Origin: ZC4RG19 sp017577565
Lineage (GTDB): Bacteria; Actinomycetota; Acidimicrobiia; Acidimicrobiales; VFJN01
Reading direction: 5' to 3'
DNA: 64,000 nucleotides
NCBI GenBank assembly: GCA_047459075.1
Contig: VSCH01000013.1
Span: 1-64,000, forward strand
Every line of letters begins with the position of its first letter. The first letter of the stretch is position 1. A program made the translations under genes and the position numbers. Below, in pieces: positions 33,790 to 41,233 of the stretch. Below the pieces are notes generated by a model. It was given only the letters and a program-made list of their open reading frames with translations, did not search any database and had not been told where the DNA came from.

Positions 33790-34164
33790 ATGGGCGCCGT
33801 GGAGGAGACGCGCGTCGACAAGTGGCTGTGGGCCGTGCGGCTGTACAAGACCCGGGGCCTGGCCACCGAGGCGTGCCGGGGCGGGCACGTGCGGGTCAAC
33901 GGCGTGACGGCCAAGCCGGCGACGCCCGTGCGGGTCGGCGACCGGGTCCAGGCCCACGTCAACGGCCGGACCCGGGTGCTCGAGGTCGCCCGGGTCATCG
34001 ACAAGCGCGTGGGCGCGCCGGTGGCCGCGACCTGCGTGATCGACCACACCCCGCCGGTGCCGGCGGCCGAGCGCGCCCCGGTCTTCGCCCGGGAGCGCGG
34101 CGCCGGCCGCCCCACGAAGCGGGAGCGTCGCCAGCTCGACCGGCTGCGCTGGCGCCGGCGCTGA
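33790..34164 (+). CDS. S4-domain RNA-binding protein (Hsp15-like)
   Basis: A 124-residue protein. The S4 domain spans RVDKWLWAVRLYKTRGLATE and VRVNGVTAKPATPVRVGDRV, followed by a basic tail ending TKRERRQLDRLRWRRR. Hsp15-type proteins bind nascent 50S-tRNA complexes after heat stress to rescue stalled subunits. The start may be ATG 33790 or GTG 33799; neither has a clear ribosome binding site. Divergent from the LigD-like gene. Confidence 0.88.
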   Translation: MGAVEETRVDKWLWAVRLYKTRGLATEACRGGHVRVNGVTAKPATPVRVGDRVQAHVNGRTRVLEVARVIDKRVGAPVAATCVIDHTPPVPAAERAPVFARERGAGRPTKRERRQLDRLRWRRR

Positions 34165-34222
34165 CCGGCCGGCAGGGCCGGTGCGTGGACCGGGGTCGCC
34201 CGCCCGACCCCGGCTCACCCAC

Positions 34223-34309
34223 CCCTACGTCGGTGGTCCGCCTGGCCCCGTGGCCACCGGGGAGGGGATGCCCGCCCGAGCTGGTCTCCTCCCCGGCACC
34301 GACGTAGGG
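34223..34309. repeat. 13-bp inverted repeat pair around a hairpin
   Basis: CCCTACGTCGGTG (34223-34235) and its exact reverse complement (34297-34309) flank a 61-bp spacer. Inside lies a small CCCCG/CGGGG hairpin with a TGGCCAC loop at about 34246-34262. In the convergent gap between S4 and anti-sigma genes it may be a structured RNA, bidirectional terminator or element end. Confidence 0.6.
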
Positions 34310-34318
34310 CTTGTTTGC

Positions 34319-34340
34319 ACCCTGTAGATCGCGCCAGGGT
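34319..34340. repeat. Short inverted repeat
   Basis: ACCCTG (34319-34324) faces CAGGGT (34335-34340) with 10 nt between. It follows the 13-bp repeat and precedes the 16-bp palindrome; alone it is weak. Confidence 0.35.
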
Positions 34341-34359
34341 CCCCGGGCGTTACAGACCG

Positions 34360-34375
34360 GCGGAAGATCTTCCGC
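34360..34375. promoter_or_regulatory. Perfect 16-bp palindrome
   Basis: GCGGAAGATCTTCCGC is fully self-complementary with no spacer, 18 bp after the stop of the anti-sigma-type gene. It suits a protein-binding site or short terminator hairpin. It is AT-richer than its surroundings. Confidence 0.5.
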
Positions 34376-34393
34376 GATCCTGACGCGCGGGGC

Positions 34394-35401
34394 TCAGGGG
34401 GCGGTGCCGCCGGCCGTCGTGCCCGTCCCGGGCGCGCCCGCCGGGCCGCTCATGGGCGTCACCGGCTCGACCTCGGTGGTCGTGGTGGTCGACGTGGGGG
34501 GCGTGGTGGTGGGCGGCGGCTCGGTGGTGGGGGTGGTGGTCGGCGTCGGGGCCTCGGTCGTGGCCGTCGGCGCGGGCTCGCCCGCGTCGGGCACGGTGGT
34601 CGTGGGCGTCCCGGCCGTGCCGGCGTCGGTCCCGGTGGTCGTCGTGGTGGTCGTCGCCGGGGCGGCCTCGCACGGCGCCGCGGTCGGGCCGGTCGCGGGG
34701 TCGCAGGCCGTCGTCGTCGGGGTGCCGGCCGGCGTGCCCGACCGGGCCTCGGCCCCGGCGGTCGTCGTCGTCCGGCGGGCCGTCCGGTCGACGGTGGTCG
34801 TCGTGGGCTCGTCGGTGCGGATCTCCTCGATGGCGGGCACGACGACCTTGGCGACGATGCCGGTGGTGGCGGCCGCGGCGGCGACGCCCAGCCCGACGGC
34901 GGTGGCGGCCGCGGCCGCCTTGACCGCGAGGACCCGGCCCAGGGTCCGGGCGGCCGGGTGCGACGACGCCGCCAGTCGGGCGACGGCGCGCTCCGCGGCG
35001 GTGCGGGGGCGGAGGTGGCGGGGGCCGCGGTCCCGCAGGTCGACGACGTCCGCCACGGTGGTCGCCGCCGGGTCGGCGCCCGGCTCGGTGGCGGTGCGGG
35101 CCGGGGGCAGCGGGTCGAGGATCGTGGCGTCGGCCGGCTCGACCTCGTGGCCGGCGAGCGCGGTGCGGCGGACGACGGACATGGCGCGCACGATCGCCGC
35201 CTCGTCGGCCAGCTCGTCGTCGGCCGGCGGCGCCTCGGCGGCGGCGACGAGCAGCGCCAGGTCCGCGGCCCACGGCGGGTCGTCGGGGACCGGCTGGTGG
35301 CCCGCCAGCACCCGCTCGAGGACCTCCTCGTCCACGCCGTCGCCGTCGGGGACCGGGCCCTCGTCGTGGTCGGCGACGAGGCCGTCCTCCGGCCCGCTCA
35401 C
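34394..35401 (-). CDS. Sigma-factor-linked membrane protein with Thr/Pro-rich tail (putative anti-sigma)
   Basis: A 335-residue protein whose GTG start overlaps the sigma gene's stop (GTGA). The N-terminal 130 residues are acidic and cytoplasmic (DDPPWAADLALLVAAAEAPP), followed by an Ala-rich hydrophobic helix near residue 165-195 (AATAVGLGVAAAAATTGIVA). The last 140 residues are extracellular and low complexity, mainly Thr-Pro-Glu-Ala repeats (TTTTPTTEPPPTTT). The coupling and layout match a membrane anti-sigma partner, but the Zn-binding HxxxCxxC motif of ZAS proteins is absent. Confidence 0.7.
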   Translation of the reverse strand: MSGPEDGLVADHDEGPVPDGDGVDEEVLERVLAGHQPVPDDPPWAADLALLVAAAEAPPADDELADEAAIVRAMSVVRRTALAGHEVEPADATILDPLPPARTATEPGADPAATTVADVVDLRDRGPRHLRPRTAAERAVARLAASSHPAARTLGRVLAVKAAAAATAVGLGVAAAAATTGIVAKVVVPAIEEIRTDEPTTTTVDRTARRTTTTAGAEARSGTPAGTPTTTACDPATGPTAAPCEAAPATTTTTTTGTDAGTAGTPTTTVPDAGEPAPTATTEAPTPTTTPTTEPPPTTTPPTSTTTTTEVEPVTPMSGPAGAPGTGTTAGGTAP

Positions 35402-35991
35402 TCGGCCACCACCTCCGCCTCCGCGCTCCGCCGGGCGGCCAGGCGGCGCAGCGCCCGGTGGCACAGCACGCGCACGTTGCCCGGGGTACGGCCCATGATG
35501 CGGGCCACCTCGGCCACGTCGAAGCCGCCGAGGACCCGCAGCAGGACGGCCTCGGCCTGGTCGGGCGGGAGCTCGCGCACCACCGCCTCGATCGCCTGCT
35601 GCGCCCCGACCCGCTCGACGACCAGCCACGCCGGGTCGCCGCCCAGGCCGCGCTCGACGGGGTGGTCGAGCCGCTCGTCGGGCACGGGGTCGGTGCGGCG
35701 GCGCTGCTGCCGGCGGCGGTGCTCGACGACCCGGTGCCGGGCGATGGTGAAGATCCAGCTGCGGAACCCGCCCTCGTCGCCCTGGAACCGGCCGAGGCCC
35801 CGGGCGACCGCCAGCCAGACGTCGGCGGCCAGGTCGTCCGCCATGTCGGGCTCCTGGGCCCGGAGGTAGCGGAGGATCCGGGGCTGGTAGGCCCGGTAGA
35901 TCTGCGTGAGCGCGCCGTGCTCGCCCTGGCGGGCCAGGGCGAGCAGCGAGGTGAAACCGAGGTCGCGGGCTCCGTTCGTGGGGCGGCACAT
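35398..35991 (-). CDS. ECF-type RNA polymerase sigma factor
   Basis: A 197-residue ECF sigma factor. Region 2 (ALTQIYRAYQPRILRYLRAQ, ADDLAADVWLAVARGLGRFQ, FRSWIFTIARHRVVEHRRRQ) is followed by region 4 (VRELPPDQAEAVLLRVLGGF, DVAEVARIMGRTPGNVRVLC). ATG 35991 is preferred; upstream extension to a GTG at 36051 adds no recognisable domain. It should direct transcription of a stress or envelope regulon and be restrained by the coupled membrane protein. Divergent from the BAX-inhibitor gene. Confidence 0.92.
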   Translation of the reverse strand: MCRPTNGARDLGFTSLLALARQGEHGALTQIYRAYQPRILRYLRAQEPDMADDLAADVWLAVARGLGRFQGDEGGFRSWIFTIARHRVVEHRRRQQRRRTDPVPDERLDHPVERGLGGDPAWLVVERVGAQQAIEAVVRELPPDQAEAVLLRVLGGFDVAEVARIMGRTPGNVRVLCHRALRRLAARRSAEAEVVAE

Positions 35992-36031
35992 TAGCCAGCG
36001 CGCCGACCGCGACCAGGGCGCGCCGCCGAGG

Positions 36032-36045
36032 GTGGCCAAGGCCAC
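36032..36045. promoter_or_regulatory. Palindrome upstream of the sigma gene
   Basis: GTGGCC-AA-GGCCAC, perfect 6-bp arms, lies 41 bp upstream of the sigma ATG in the divergent promoter. Possible operator; such palindromes also occur by chance in GC-rich DNA. Confidence 0.35.
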
Positions 36046-36121
36046 TCGCACCGTGGTGGTCCCCCACCGGCCCCCGGGGGGCTAGCCTGAGCCCCCACCG
36101 TCGGCGCCGAGGAGGAGCCCG

Positions 36122-36832
36122 ATGTCCGCCCTGCCCGTCGACCACCGACCCGTCGCCACGCTCGACGACGTCGCCCGCGGCGAGTTCCTCACCCGCGTCT
36201 ACCAGCACCTGCTGGTGGCGGTCGGCGCCTTCGTGGCCTTCGAGGCGCTGCTCATCAACCTCGGCCTCGCCGAGGCGCTGTGGGACCTCATCGCCGGCAA
36301 CGGCGCCGCCTGGCTGCTCGTCCTCGGCGGGTTCATGGTCGTCAACTGGCTGGCCACGACCGCGGCCCACGACGTGCTGCAGCCGTCGCGCCAGTACGCG
36401 GGCCTCTTCGGGCTGGCGGCGGCCGAGGCGGTCATCTTCGCCCCCTTCCTCCACTACTTCTTCGAGGTGCGGGAGGACGGCACCTCCAGCGTCGTGGCCG
36501 CCGCGATCATCACGGCCATCGGCTTCGCCGGCCTGACCGCCGTCGCCCTCGTGACCCGGCGCGACCTGTCGTTCCTCCGGCCGATCCTGCTGTGGGCGGC
36601 CGTCTCGGCGCTGGTGCTCATCGTGGCCGCCGTGCTGTTCGGGCTCGACCTCGGGATCTGGTTCTCCGTGGGGATGATCGCCCTGGCCGGCGGGTCGATC
36701 CTGTACGAGACGCAGACCATCCTGCGGCGCTACCCGGCGGCGGCGTACGTCGGCGCGGCGGTGCAGCTGTTCGCCTCCGTGATGCTGCTGTTCTGGTACG
36801 TGCTGCGCCTGGTCGGCCAGCTGCGCGACTGA
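36122..36832 (+). CDS. BAX inhibitor-1/YccA family membrane protein
   Basis: A 236-residue protein with about seven transmembrane helices. After a cytoplasmic start it has LTRVYQHLLVAVGAFVAFEA, LIAGNGAAWLLVLGGFMVV and VSALVLIVAAVLFGL, then the conserved end block GGSILYETQTILRRYP with an Asp/Glu-region used for Ca2+ leak gating in the family. ATG with GAGGAGG upstream. Family members affect calcium leak and membrane-protein quality control. Divergent from the ECF sigma gene. Confidence 0.88.
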   Translation: MSALPVDHRPVATLDDVARGEFLTRVYQHLLVAVGAFVAFEALLINLGLAEALWDLIAGNGAAWLLVLGGFMVVNWLATTAAHDVLQPSRQYAGLFGLAAAEAVIFAPFLHYFFEVREDGTSSVVAAAIITAIGFAGLTAVALVTRRDLSFLRPILLWAAVSALVLIVAAVLFGLDLGIWFSVGMIALAGGSILYETQTILRRYPAAAYVGAAVQLFASVMLLFWYVLRLVGQLRD

Positions 36833-36848
36833 CCGTCCGGGGGCCGGG

Positions 36849-37547
36849 TCAGCCCTCGTCCCCGACCAGCGGCGCGCCGTCGACCCGGTCGACCGTCGCC
36901 CAGTCGCGCACCGGCGCTCGGCGGAGGCGGCGGGGCTGGCGGACGGGGTGGCCGAGCGCGACGACCGCGGCCAGCGCCAGCTCGTCGGGCGCGCCGAGCA
37001 GGGCCTTGACCTCGGGCTCGCGCCGGATCGGCATGGTGGTCACCACGCCGCCCAGGCCCTCGGCCCGCGCCGCCAGCAGGATGCTCCAGACGAACGGGTA
37101 GACCGAGGCGCCGCCGGCGAGCGTGTAGCGATCGAGGTCCCGGTCGACGGCCGCCAGGGCGCCCAGGTCGACGAACACCGCCAGCAGGGCGGGCACCTCG
37201 TCGAGGTGCTCGGCGAACCCGCCACCGGAGGCCGCGGCCTGCTCGGCGAACCGGGGGGCCTCGGCGACGGCCCGGGCCTCGGCGTCCCGGTCGTTGAGCG
37301 GGCCCCACGGCGTGAGCCCGGCCGCGCCCATGGCCAGGTACTCGTACCAGCCGTCCAGGTAGAGGTCGCGCAGCCGGCGGCGGGTCCCGGGGTCGCGCAC
37401 CACGACGACCCGCCAGCCCTGGCGGTTGCCGCCGCTGGGGGCGAACCGGGCGGTGTCGAGGATGCGGACCAGGGTCCGGTCGTCCACCGGCTCGTCGGTG
37501 AAGGCGCGCACGGCCCCGGTCGTCCGGAGGGTGTCGATCAGGTCCAT
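36849..37547 (-). CDS. Nitroreductase family protein
   Basis: A 232-residue FMN-dependent nitroreductase-fold protein. The N-terminus reads LRTTGAVRAFTDEPVDDRTL, with the FMN-binding FAPSGGNRQGWRVVVVRD and the later WSILLAARAEGLGGVVTTMP. The family reduces nitro groups, quinones or flavin-dependent substrates with NAD(P)H. The C-terminus is Arg-rich. No partner is adjacent. Confidence 0.9.
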   Translation of the reverse strand: MDLIDTLRTTGAVRAFTDEPVDDRTLVRILDTARFAPSGGNRQGWRVVVVRDPGTRRRLRDLYLDGWYEYLAMGAAGLTPWGPLNDRDAEARAVAEAPRFAEQAAASGGGFAEHLDEVPALLAVFVDLGALAAVDRDLDRYTLAGGASVYPFVWSILLAARAEGLGGVVTTMPIRREPEVKALLGAPDELALAAVVALGHPVRQPRRLRRAPVRDWATVDRVDGAPLVGDEG

Positions 37548-37623
37548 CGCCGCGGCACGCTAGGCGCGCCCGGGCGGCGTCGGGGGCGTGCGGCGAATTG
37601 CGGTGCGGTGCCGGGGTGGGCGT

Positions 37624-37643
37624 TGGTAGGTTGCGACCTACCA
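37624..37643 (+). promoter_or_regulatory. Perfect 8-bp hairpin before the 14-codon ORF
   Basis: TGGTAGGT (37624-37631) and ACCTACCA (37636-37643) enclose TGCG. It sits just upstream of the ribosome binding site GGGAGG of the small ORF. It may be an RNA hairpin, or an operator overlapping a promoter. Confidence 0.6.
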
Positions 37644-37664
37644 GAGAAGGGAGGTGGTCCAGAC

Positions 37665-37709
37665 ATGAGTGACGGAAGTCAGGGGACCCTGGAGGTGGCT
37701 GGCCGCTGA
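37665..37709 (+). CDS. 14-residue small ORF, leader peptide candidate
   Basis: ATG 37665 to TGA 37709 encodes MSDGSQGTLEVAGR. GGGAGG lies 9 nt upstream and is good. The peptide has no run of one amino acid that would indicate a classical amino-acid attenuator. It lies within a self-contained unit ending in a UUCG-loop terminator, 150 bp before the FAH gene. It may be a real mini-gene or a translated control element. Confidence 0.4.
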   Translation: MSDGSQGTLEVAGR

Positions 37710-37821
37710 GCGGTTGGTCGGACCCCTTGGTGGAATCCAACCAGACCACCCCCTGAACGGTTGCCGGGAGCTCGTCCCACCCGGCGCGACGACCGAGCAG
37801 GGCCTGTCCGACGAGATCGGG

Positions 37822-37847
37822 GAGGGAGGCCTTCGGGCCTCCCTCTT
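37822..37847 (+). terminator. Strong terminator with TTCG tetraloop
   Basis: GAGGGAGGCC (37822-37831) and GGCCTCCCTC (37836-37845) form a perfect 10-bp stem around TTCG, followed by TT. Very stable; it closes the small transcription unit. Confidence 0.8.
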
Positions 37848-37883
37848 CACGTCCCGGCGCACGGCAGCGCACCCGGCGGCTGC

Positions 37884-37889
37884 TAGAAC
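37884..37889 (+). promoter_or_regulatory. -10 element of FAH gene
   Basis: TAGAAC lies 6 nt before the ATG at 37896. No ribosome binding site between. Confidence 0.35.
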
Positions 37890-37895
37890 CGCGGC

Positions 37896-38750
37896 ATGAG
37901 GCTGGCCAACCACGCAGGCCGCGCCGTCCTCGTCACCGGCGACGACCGCGCCGTCGACGTCGCCGAGGCGTCCGGCGGGCGCTTCGGGCCCGACCCGGCG
38001 GCCCTCTACGACGACTGGGACGCGTTCCGCGCCTGGGCGGCCGAGGCCCCGCTCGACCGTGCCCCGGCGCACCCGATCGACGAGGCCGCGCTCGGCCCGC
38101 CGTCGCCCCGGCCCCGCCAGGTGTTCGGCATCGGGCTCAACTACCGGGCCCACGCCGCCGAGACGGGCCAGGAGGTCCCCCGGATCCCGGCGACGTTCAC
38201 CAAGTTCCCGAGCTGCCTCACCGGCCCGTACGCCACCGTCGAGCTGCCGAGCGGCCACGTCGACTGGGAGGTCGAGCTCGTGGTCGTCGTCGGCCGCCGG
38301 GCCCACCGGGTGCACGAGGGCGACGCCTGGGCGCACGTGGCCGGGCTCACCGTCGGCCAGGACCTGTCGGAGCGGGTCGTCCAGCGGGCCGCCGGCGGGC
38401 AGTTCTGCCTGGGCAAGTCGTACCCGGGCTTCGGCCCGACCGGCCCGTGGCTCGTCACCCCCGACGAGCTGGACGATCCCGACGACCTCCACCTGCGGTG
38501 CAGCATCGACGGCGAGGTCGTCCAGGACGCCCGCACCAGCGACATGATCGTGCCGGTGCCCGGCCTGGTGCGGGTGCTGTCGGAGCACGTGACGCTGCTG
38601 CCCGGCGACGTCGTCTTCACCGGCACGCCCGCCGGCGTCGGCGTCGCCCGCGACCCCCGGCGCTACCTGGCACCGGGCCAGGTCGTCGAGAGCACGATCG
38701 AGGGCATCGGCACCATGCGCACCCGCCTCGCGGCCCGGTCCGAGGGGTGA
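37896..38750 (+). CDS. Fumarylacetoacetate hydrolase family protein
   Basis: A 284-residue FAH-fold enzyme. The block IGLNYRAHAAETGQEVP, then VDWEVELVVVVGRRAHRV with the metal-binding acidic residues, and GLTVGQDLSERVVQ follow the family pattern. The C-terminus has VFTGTPAGVGVARDP. The family cleaves C-C bonds of acylpyruvates or hydrates 2-keto acids in aromatic and sterol-ring degradation. Convergent with a P450 gene. Confidence 0.92.
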   Translation: MRLANHAGRAVLVTGDDRAVDVAEASGGRFGPDPAALYDDWDAFRAWAAEAPLDRAPAHPIDEAALGPPSPRPRQVFGIGLNYRAHAAETGQEVPRIPATFTKFPSCLTGPYATVELPSGHVDWEVELVVVVGRRAHRVHEGDAWAHVAGLTVGQDLSERVVQRAAGGQFCLGKSYPGFGPTGPWLVTPDELDDPDDLHLRCSIDGEVVQDARTSDMIVPVPGLVRVLSEHVTLLPGDVVFTGTPAGVGVARDPRRYLAPGQVVESTIEGIGTMRTRLAARSEG

Positions 38751-38760
38751 GGCCGGCGGG

Positions 38761-39948
38761 TCAGCGCTCGAACTCGAACTCGACGTGGGCCGAGCGCAGC
38801 CCGTAGACGAACGCGTTCGGCATCTCGACGACCTCGGTGCCCGGGACCAGCCGCATCGAGCGCACCCGCCGCACCAGCTCGGTGAAGAACAGCCGGATCT
38901 CCTGGCGGGCCAGCGCCGCCCCCAGGCAGAAGTGGGTGCCGAACCCGAAGGCGATGTGGTTGTTCGGCTGCCGGGTGACGTCGAAGCGCTCCGGGTCCTC
39001 GAAGTGGGCCGGGTCGCGGTTGGCCGAGCTGTACATCAGCACGAGCTGCTGGCCGGCCTCGATCGGCTGGCCGCCGACCTCGGTGTCCTCCGTCGCCACC
39101 CGGCACATGTTGTGGATCGGCGTGACCCAGCGGATGAACTCCTCGGTCGCGACCCCCATGTCGGCGCCCTGCTTGAGCAGGGCCCACTGGTCGGGGTGGT
39201 CGATGAGGGCGAGGATCGTGCGGGCGATGACCGTCCGGGTGGTCTCGGCGCCGCCGTCGAGCAGGAGCAGGCAGTCGGAGATGACGGCGTCGACCGACAG
39301 GGGCTCGCCGTCGATGCTGGCCCGCGTCCAGACCGTCATGATGTCGTCGGCCGGGCAGCGCCGCTTCTCCTCGTAGAGCTCCTGGGCCGCGGCGGCGAAC
39401 TCCATCGCCGCCGCCACGCCGTCCTCGTTGATGTAGCGGGGACCGCCGCCCAGGGCGATGGTGCGCTCCGACCAGTCCTTCAGCTCGGGCCAGCGCTCGC
39501 GGGGGAAGCCCAGCAGCCAGGCGATCGTCATCGCCGGCAGCGGGGCGGCGAGCTCGCCCACGATCTCCGCCGTGCCGCCCTTGCGCTCCACGGCGTCGAT
39601 CAGCTCCCGCACCGTCCGGCGCACGTGGTCCTCGCGGGCGGCGACGGCCCGGGGCGTGAACCGCCGCGACACGAGGCCCCGCCGGCGGTTGTGGAGCGGG
39701 TCGTCGAGGCCGATGATCGAGGGGTCGGCGGGGATGTTGGGCCGGTAGCCGCCCTTCTTCGTGTCCGAGTTGATGAAGACGTCCTTGCGCCGCTCGACGT
39801 CGACGACGTCGTCGTAGCGCGAGACGCCCCACAGCTCGTTGGTGGCGTCCCAGTAGACCGGGGCGTTCTCCCGCATCCACGCGTACGTGGGGTACGGGTC
39901 GCCGACGTAGAAGTCGCCGTCCAGCAGGTCGATCTCGCGCGTCTGCAT
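38761..39948 (-). CDS. Cytochrome P450 (KstR-controlled, CYP125/142-like)
   Basis: A 395-residue soluble P450. I-helix LLLLDGGAETTRTVIA has the acid/alcohol pair in reversed GAETT form, the K-helix is at EEFIRWVTPIHNMCRV, and the heme-ligand loop FGFGTHFCLGAALAR carries the proximal Cys. Resembles the sterol-oxidising P450s of mycobacteria in overall sequence style (PIHNM, GGYRPNIPADPSI). A KstR-like palindrome lies 36 bp upstream in the divergent gap shared with the APH-like gene, suggesting sterol-derived induction. ATG 39948. Confidence 0.9.
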   Translation of the reverse strand: MQTREIDLLDGDFYVGDPYPTYAWMRENAPVYWDATNELWGVSRYDDVVDVERRKDVFINSDTKKGGYRPNIPADPSIIGLDDPLHNRRRGLVSRRFTPRAVAAREDHVRRTVRELIDAVERKGGTAEIVGELAAPLPAMTIAWLLGFPRERWPELKDWSERTIALGGGPRYINEDGVAAAMEFAAAAQELYEEKRRCPADDIMTVWTRASIDGEPLSVDAVISDCLLLLDGGAETTRTVIARTILALIDHPDQWALLKQGADMGVATEEFIRWVTPIHNMCRVATEDTEVGGQPIEAGQQLVLMYSSANRDPAHFEDPERFDVTRQPNNHIAFGFGTHFCLGAALARQEIRLFFTELVRRVRSMRLVPGTEVVEMPNAFVYGLRSAHVEFEFER

Positions 39949-39983
39949 GGCCCCCCTCGTGCAGCGTCCGTGCCCCGCAGGTT

Positions 39984-39996
39984 AGAACAGGGTTCT
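39984..39996. promoter_or_regulatory. KstR-like operator between P450 and APH-like genes
   Basis: AGAAC (39984-39988) and GTTCT (39992-39996) with a 3-bp spacer AGG. Known KstR sites are TnnAACnnGTTnnA with a 2-bp spacer, so this is a near-match. Confidence 0.5.
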
Positions 39997-40065
39997 CGCG
40001 AGCGAGCGCGGGCGCGGCCGGCGTGGGTGGCGGGCCGCGGGGACCCCGGTCGAGGAGGGGAGACC

Positions 40066-41190
40066 ATGAGCGACACGACGGTGCCGGCGACGGCCGGCGG
40101 GCCTCGGGGCGCCGGCCGCCCCGACCCCGAGGTCGTCGACGACCCGGCGCAGCTCACGCCGGCGTGGTTCGCGGCCGCGCTGGCCGGCGAGCCCGACCCG
40201 CCCGACGTCGTGGGCGCCACCACCGAGCCGGTCGGGACCGGCCAGATGGCCTCGACGGTGCGGGCCCGCCTCGCCCTGGCCGGCGGCGGCGAGCGGACGG
40301 TCGTCGTCAAGTTCGCCCGGCCGGGCGTCGACTCGCCCATGGCCGCCATGGCCTACGCCAAGGAGGTCGCCTTCTACCGCGAGCTCGCCGACCGGGTCGC
40401 GGCCCGGGTCCCCCGCTGCGCCTACGCGGCCGTCGAGGACGGCGCCCCCCGGTTCACGCTGGTGCTCGAGGACATGGCGGACGCCCGGCCCGGCGACCAG
40501 CTCGCCGGCTGCACCGCCGACCAGGCGGCCGACGCCCTCGTCAACCTGGCCGGGCTCCACGCGCCGACCTGGTGCGACGCCGAGCTCGCGACCCGGCCGT
40601 GGCTGCGCTCCGACCCGGCGGTCACCGCCGAGGTCATGGGGTCGGTCATCGGTGTCGCCGCCGACCAGTTCGCCGAGCGGTTCGCCGACGAGCTCGAGCC
40701 GCTCGAGGCCGACCTGCTCGCCGCCTGCCGCGAGCTGCTGGCCCGGTGGATGCTCGACACCGGCGACGTCGTCGCCGTCCTCCACGGCGACTACCGGCTG
40801 GACAACCTGCTGTTCCCGGCCGACGGCGGCCCCGGGGTGGCCGCGGTCGACTGGCAGACCGCCTCGATGGGGCCCCCGGGCCGCGACCTCGCCTTCTTCC
40901 TCGCCACCTGCCTGGAGGTCGAGGACCGCCGCCGGCACGAGGACGACCTCGTGGCCGCCTACCACGGGGCGCTCGTCGCCCAGGGCGTCGACGGCTACGA
41001 CCTCGACGCCTGCCGGGAGGACTACCGGCTCGGGCTGCTGCACGCGCCGCTCATCGTGCTGCTGGGCCGGCTGACCGCCGGGGTGACCGAGCGGGGCGAC
41101 GCGATGTTCCGGGCCATGTGGCGCCGCAGCGCCGCCGCCATCGACGACCTGGGCGCGCTGGAGGCCGTCCGCCGCCGGCTCGACGGCTGA
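40066..41190 (+). CDS. Aminoglycoside-phosphotransferase-like kinase (ecdysteroid-kinase type)
   Basis: A 374-residue APH/choline-kinase-fold protein. VVVKFARPG carries the ATP-binding Lys, VLHGDYRLDNLLFPADGGPG is the Brenner-type catalytic loop with Asp, and VAAVDWQTASMGPPGRDLAF carries the metal-binding Asp. Actinobacterial members next to P450 and acyl-CoA genes are widespread in lipid and sterol loci; their substrate is unknown. ATG with GGGGAGA upstream, sharing the KstR-like operator region with the P450. Confidence 0.85.
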   Translation: MSDTTVPATAGGPRGAGRPDPEVVDDPAQLTPAWFAAALAGEPDPPDVVGATTEPVGTGQMASTVRARLALAGGGERTVVVKFARPGVDSPMAAMAYAKEVAFYRELADRVAARVPRCAYAAVEDGAPRFTLVLEDMADARPGDQLAGCTADQAADALVNLAGLHAPTWCDAELATRPWLRSDPAVTAEVMGSVIGVAADQFAERFADELEPLEADLLAACRELLARWMLDTGDVVAVLHGDYRLDNLLFPADGGPGVAAVDWQTASMGPPGRDLAFFLATCLEVEDRRRHEDDLVAAYHGALVAQGVDGYDLDACREDYRLGLLHAPLIVLLGRLTAGVTERGDAMFRAMWRRSAAAIDDLGALEAVRRRLDG

Positions 41191-41233
41191 GCGGGCCGGG
41201 CCCGCGGGCGTCCGGCCACCGCGGCCGAGCCCG

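Larger units (their letters stand above)
37624..37850 (+). ncRNA. Candidate small transcription unit or leader RNA
   Basis: The stretch runs from the hairpin at 37624 to the strong terminator at 37822-37845, about 220 nt, with a 14-codon ORF inside. GGTGGTC of the ribosome binding site region (37653-37659) is complementary to GACCACC at 37744-37750, which could hide the start site in the RNA. Also GGTTGG (37712) and CCAACC (37737). No known RNA family recognised. Confidence 0.45.

Noticed and set aside
34400..34810. Tandem repeat or CRISPR-like array
   Set aside because: It is the coding sequence of the Thr/Pro-rich tail; there are no identical repeats with spacers.
37669..37899. 76-codon frame overlapping the small transcription unit
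   Set aside because: It runs through the terminator hairpin and has no ribosome binding site; more likely chance.
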